A stretch of 64,000 nucleotides of DNA from Acidovorax sp. (GTDB taxonomy: Bacteria; Pseudomonadota; Gammaproteobacteria; Burkholderiales; Burkholderiaceae_C). Below are positions 61,025-64,000 of the stretch, one piece after another. The stretch spans positions 186,001 through 250,000 of the forward strand of contig JAITLO010000018.1 in NCBI GenBank assembly GCA_031277855.1, given 5' to 3'. Position 1 is the stretch's first letter, and the number at the start of each line of letters is the position of its first letter. The position numbers and the translations under genes were made by a program. The notes below the pieces were generated by a model. The model saw only the letters and a list, made by a program, of their open reading frames with translations. It was not told the origin of the DNA and searched no databases.

Positions 61025-62479
61025 ATGCAAGCATTTCCACGTTTGACTCCCCGTCCCTGGCAGGGCGCTTTGCTGGCGCTGGCGCTGGCTGGCTGCGCCT
61101 CCCAAGGCCCAGCCCATGCGCCCTTGGCAAGTTTGACGCCCGACCAGCTCGGCCTGCACAGCACGGCGCCTGGTGCCGATGCAACCACACTGCCCTCGGC
61201 GCAGTGGTGGCTTGCGCTGGGCGATGCCCAACTGAACCAGCTGATCGCCCAGGCCTTGCAGGACAGCCCCAGCCTGGCAGCCAGCCAGGCCCGGCTGGAC
61301 AAGGCCATGGCCCTGGCCACGGCCAGCAGCACGGCCACCGATGTGCGCGGCAGCATCACGGCCGACGCCACGCGCCAGCGCTATACCGCCAATGGCATGA
61401 TCCCAGCCCCCATTGCCGGCAACATCTACAACAGCGCTAATCTGAACGCCGGCCTGTCGTGGACGCCGGACTTCTTTGGCAAATACGGCGCCGAGCTGCA
61501 AGCCGCACTGGGCCAGGCCCGTGCAGCCCAGGCTGACCGTGCGGCCGCAGCCACCCAGCTGGCAGGCCAGGTGGCGCGCAGCTATGTGGCCCTGGCGCGC
61601 TTGCTGGCCCAGCGCGAGGTCGCCGAGCGCACGCTGGCACAGCGCCAATCCATGCTGAACCTGAGCCAACAGCGCACAGCCGCCGGGCTGGACAGCCAGG
61701 TGGAGTTGACCCAGGCCCAGGCCGGCCTGCCCGATGCCCGCACCCAGCTGGAAATCCTGGACGAGCAAATCACGCTGGCGCGCCGCACCATTGCCGTGCT
61801 GTGTGCCCAGGCACCCGATACCCAGCAGCAACTGGCCCCTCAACTGGCACGGTTGAAGCTGCAGGCTGTGCCCACGGTGCTGGGGGCGGACTTGCTGGGC
61901 CGCCGCCCCGATGTGGTAGCCGCGCGCTGGCATGTGGAAGCCGCCAGCCACGGCATAGACAGCGCCAAGGCGGACTTCTACCCCGATGTCAACCTCACCG
62001 CTTTTGTGGGCCTGTCGGCACTGGGTTTTGACAATCTGTTCAAGAGCAGCTCGCGCCAGCTGGGAGTGACGCCTGCGCTCAGCCTGCCGATTTTTGATGG
62101 CAAGCGCCTGCGCGCCCAGCTGCGCGGCAAGCAGGCCGATCTGGACGCCGCCATTGCCCAGTACAACGGCGCGCTGCTGCAGGCGGTGAAGGAGGCGGGC
62201 GACGGCATTGCATCGGCCCAATCCCTGCAACGCCAGCAGCAGTTGCAAGCCGAGTCGCTGGCCAAGGCCGAGCGCGCCTATGACTTTGCCGTGCAGCGCT
62301 ACCAGGCAGGCCTGACGGGCCAGGTGGTGGTGCTGAATACCGAAACCCAGGTGATTGCCCAGCGCCGTCTGGCTGTGGACCTGCGCGCCCGTGAGCTCGA
62401 TACCCGCATCGTGCTGATGCAGGCCCTGGGCGGAGGCTGGCAGGACGACACCGCCAGCCTGCAGCTGAGCCAACGCTGA
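61025..62479 (+). CDS. NodT-family outer-membrane efflux lipoprotein
   Basis: A 484-aa TolC-like channel subunit. The lipoprotein signal ends LLALALAGCASQ (lipobox LAGC). Two repeated outer-membrane-factor halves are visible: WWLALGDAQLNQLIAQAL with SWTPDFFGKYGAEL in the first, and RRPDVVAARWHVEAAS with SLPIFDGKRLRAQL in the second. It forms the outer-membrane exit of a tripartite pump with the downstream EmrA/EmrB-type proteins. Confidence 0.92.
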   Translation: MQAFPRLTPRPWQGALLALALAGCASQGPAHAPLASLTPDQLGLHSTAPGADATTLPSAQWWLALGDAQLNQLIAQALQDSPSLAASQARLDKAMALATASSTATDVRGSITADATRQRYTANGMIPAPIAGNIYNSANLNAGLSWTPDFFGKYGAELQAALGQARAAQADRAAAATQLAGQVARSYVALARLLAQREVAERTLAQRQSMLNLSQQRTAAGLDSQVELTQAQAGLPDARTQLEILDEQITLARRTIAVLCAQAPDTQQQLAPQLARLKLQAVPTVLGADLLGRRPDVVAARWHVEAASHGIDSAKADFYPDVNLTAFVGLSALGFDNLFKSSSRQLGVTPALSLPIFDGKRLRAQLRGKQADLDAAIAQYNGALLQAVKEAGDGIASAQSLQRQQQLQAESLAKAERAYDFAVQRYQAGLTGQVVVLNTETQVIAQRRLAVDLRARELDTRIVLMQALGGGWQDDTASLQLSQR

Positions 62480-62575
62480 ACCGCCGCTGCCATAACTTTC
62501 CCGGGTGGGTAGCTTGTGGAGCAACTCCACCCCGGGCGCAAAACCATTGATTGACATAACAAAGCGCCAAATACC

Positions 62576-63895
62576 ATGACCGATACGAGCAAGACTTCTC
62601 CCGCTGCGGCAGCCCCTTCCGCTAACCCCCAAGGCCGTCGCAAGGGTCTGACCGTTGTGGCCGCTGCCGTGACTGTGGCCGCCATTGCCTGGGGCGGCTG
62701 GCACTGGATGGTGGCCCGCAACTACCAGACCACGGACAACGCCTATGTGGCCGGCAATGTGGTGCAGATCACGCCCCAGGTGGGTGGCACCGTCATCCGT
62801 ATCGGCGCCGACGACACCGACTATGTGAAGTCCGGCCAGGTGCTGGTGCAGCTGGATGCGGCCGATGCACTGGTGGCCCTGTCACAGGCCGAATCCCAGC
62901 TGGCACAGACCGTGCGCCAGGTGCGCACGCTGTATGCCAACAACGCTCCGCTGGCAGCCCAGGTGGCCCAGCGCGAGGCTGATCTGCTGCGCCTGCAGGC
63001 CGACCTGACCAAGGCCAAGGACGATGTGGAGCGCCGCCGTCCTCTCACCGCCACCGGCGCCGTGGGCAAGGAGGAGTTTGACCATGCCCAGGCCGTGCTG
63101 AAAACCGCCAGCAATGCGGTGGTGGCTGCCGATGCCGCCGTGCGCGCCGCCAAGGCGCAGCTGGTCGCGGCCGAGGCACAGACCCAGGGCAGCACGGCCG
63201 AAGCCCACCCCAGCGTGCTGGCTGCGGCCGCCAAGGTGCGCGAGGCCTATCTGGCCTTGCAGCGCACCCGTTTGCTGGCACCGGTGGAAGGCTATGTGGC
63301 CAAGCGCGGCGTGCAACTGGGCCAGCGTGTGGCCGCAGGTGCGCCTTTGATGACGGTGGTGGGCCTGCATGCGCTGTGGGTGGATGCCAACTTCAAGGAA
63401 AGCCAGCTGGCCCAGCTGCGCATAGGCCAAAAGGCCGAGCTCACGGCCGATGTGTATGGCGACAAAACCGTCTACCACGGCACCGTGGTGGGCCTGGGGG
63501 CTGGCACGGGGGCGGCTTTTTCGCTGCTGCCGGCGCAAAATGCCACCGGTAACTGGATCAAGGTGGTGCAGCGTGTGCCGGTGCGCATCAGCCTGGCACC
63601 TGAAGATTTGGCCCAGCACCCGCTGCGCGTGGGTCTGTCCATGGAGGTGAAGGTGGAGGTGCGTGACCAGAGCGGCAGCGCACTGGCGGAGACACCGCGC
63701 ACCGAGCCCGTGGCCCAGACTGCGGTGTATGACACAGGCATGCCCCAGGCAGAAGAGCGCATTGCCCGCCTCATCGCCGGCCAAAGCCTGCCCGCGTTGA
63801 CGCAGCTGCCCGAGCCGGTTGCTGTACAGGCAGCTGCGCAGGCACCAGCCGCTGCATCGCCCGTGGCCGCCCCGGCACCCCAGGCCGCTCAATAA
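62576..63895 (+). CDS. emrA: EmrA/HlyD-type membrane fusion protein
   Basis: A 439-aa periplasmic adaptor. One N-terminal transmembrane anchor (LTVVAAAVTVAAIAWGGWHW, about residues 24-43) is followed by NYQTTDNAYVAGNVVQITPQ (lipoyl half-motif), a long helical hairpin, and LLAPVEGYVAKRGVQLGQRV (second half). VDANFKESQLAQLRIGQ is the standard EmrA beta-barrel segment. The C-terminal 40 residues are an unusual Ala/Pro-rich tail. It bridges the inner-membrane pump and NodT protein. Confidence 0.93.
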   Translation: MTDTSKTSPAAAAPSANPQGRRKGLTVVAAAVTVAAIAWGGWHWMVARNYQTTDNAYVAGNVVQITPQVGGTVIRIGADDTDYVKSGQVLVQLDAADALVALSQAESQLAQTVRQVRTLYANNAPLAAQVAQREADLLRLQADLTKAKDDVERRRPLTATGAVGKEEFDHAQAVLKTASNAVVAADAAVRAAKAQLVAAEAQTQGSTAEAHPSVLAAAAKVREAYLALQRTRLLAPVEGYVAKRGVQLGQRVAAGAPLMTVVGLHALWVDANFKESQLAQLRIGQKAELTADVYGDKTVYHGTVVGLGAGTGAAFSLLPAQNATGNWIKVVQRVPVRISLAPEDLAQHPLRVGLSMEVKVEVRDQSGSALAETPRTEPVAQTAVYDTGMPQAEERIARLIAGQSLPALTQLPEPVAVQAAAQAPAAASPVAAPAPQAAQ

Positions 63896-63926
63896 GCCGC
63901 AGTCTGTAAACCGGAGCGTACGGCGT

Positions 63927-64000
63927 ATGACCTCTTCGACCACGGCGGCAGCGGGCGAGCCGCCCCTGCCACCTACCCCTGCTGCACCGCCGGTCATGCC
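63927..64000 (+). CDS. emrB: EmrB-type MFS drug transporter, N-terminal fragment
   Basis: The first 24 codons only, an open frame from ATG 63927 to the right edge: a Thr/Ala/Pro-rich leader (MTSSTTAAAGEPPLPPTP). A GGAG element lies 11 bases upstream. The identity is inferred from its position after the EmrA-type gene; the diagnostic membrane segments lie outside the window. Confidence 0.65.
   Translation, partial: MTSSTTAAAGEPPLPPTPAAPPVM

Overview
The window is GC-rich, densely coded, and reads as chromosomal DNA of a betaproteobacterium of the order Burkholderiales, most likely family Comamonadaceae (Comamonas-like). The pointers are the style of the housekeeping genes (mfd, ispD-ispF, ompR-envZ type pair, relA, serB, a 3-hydroxybutyrate dehydrogenase), DUF3149 and DUF2721 proteins, and a dispersed repeat of the CCCCCTGAG...GGGGGACGAC type that I associate with this family. 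No tool was run; the taxonomy is an inference.

Layout. 1-3711: ATP-dependent urea degradation (allophanate hydrolase, then urea carboxylase running off the left edge). 4117-4205: tRNA-Leu(TAA). 4429-9957: aldo/keto reductase, small membrane proteins, an ArgP-type regulator divergent from an ArgO/LysE-type exporter, a hypothetical protein, a MetQ-like binding protein and a DUF3820 protein. 9954-13448: an operon of amino-acid permease, P1-family aminopeptidase and LuxR-type regulator. 13787-17282: an Ala/Pro-rich exported protein, an FMN reductase, and a BMP-type binding protein with a phosphoribosyltransferase. 17353-23110: leftward run mfd, membrane protein, hydrolase, serB. 23200-32368: ispD-ispF, envelope-type two-component pair, SIMPL protein, 3-hydroxybutyrate dehydrogenase, alpha/beta hydrolase, relA.

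Two identical tRNA-Val(GAC) genes (32403 and 40133) bracket an accessory-looking block: a zinc-ribbon DUF4178 protein, a DUF350 membrane protein, a membrane-anchored spermidine-synthase-like enzyme and a Tat/lipobox flavoprotein (a candidate polyamine-linked envelope module), followed by an HdeD-like protein and a DyP-type peroxidase.

40625-55725 is the most striking region: two tandem, partly near-identical giant two-partner-secretion exoproteins, then their TpsB transporter, then a TPR-containing glycosyltransferase of the O-GlcNAc-transferase/GT41 type. The exoproteins carry 12 and 13 copies of a roughly 60-residue repeat; most copies (8 of 12 and 12 of 13) carry an N-G-T sequon in the same place. 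This suggests a dedicated glycosylated-adhesin system analogous to Haemophilus HMW1A/B/C but built from different parts.

55722-59214 holds molybdenum-cofactor genes (moaA, mobA, moeA), all leftward. 59352-60137 is a short-chain dehydrogenase. 60419 to the right edge is a MarR-regulated EmrAB/NodT-type drug-efflux operon, cut off in the inner-membrane pump gene.
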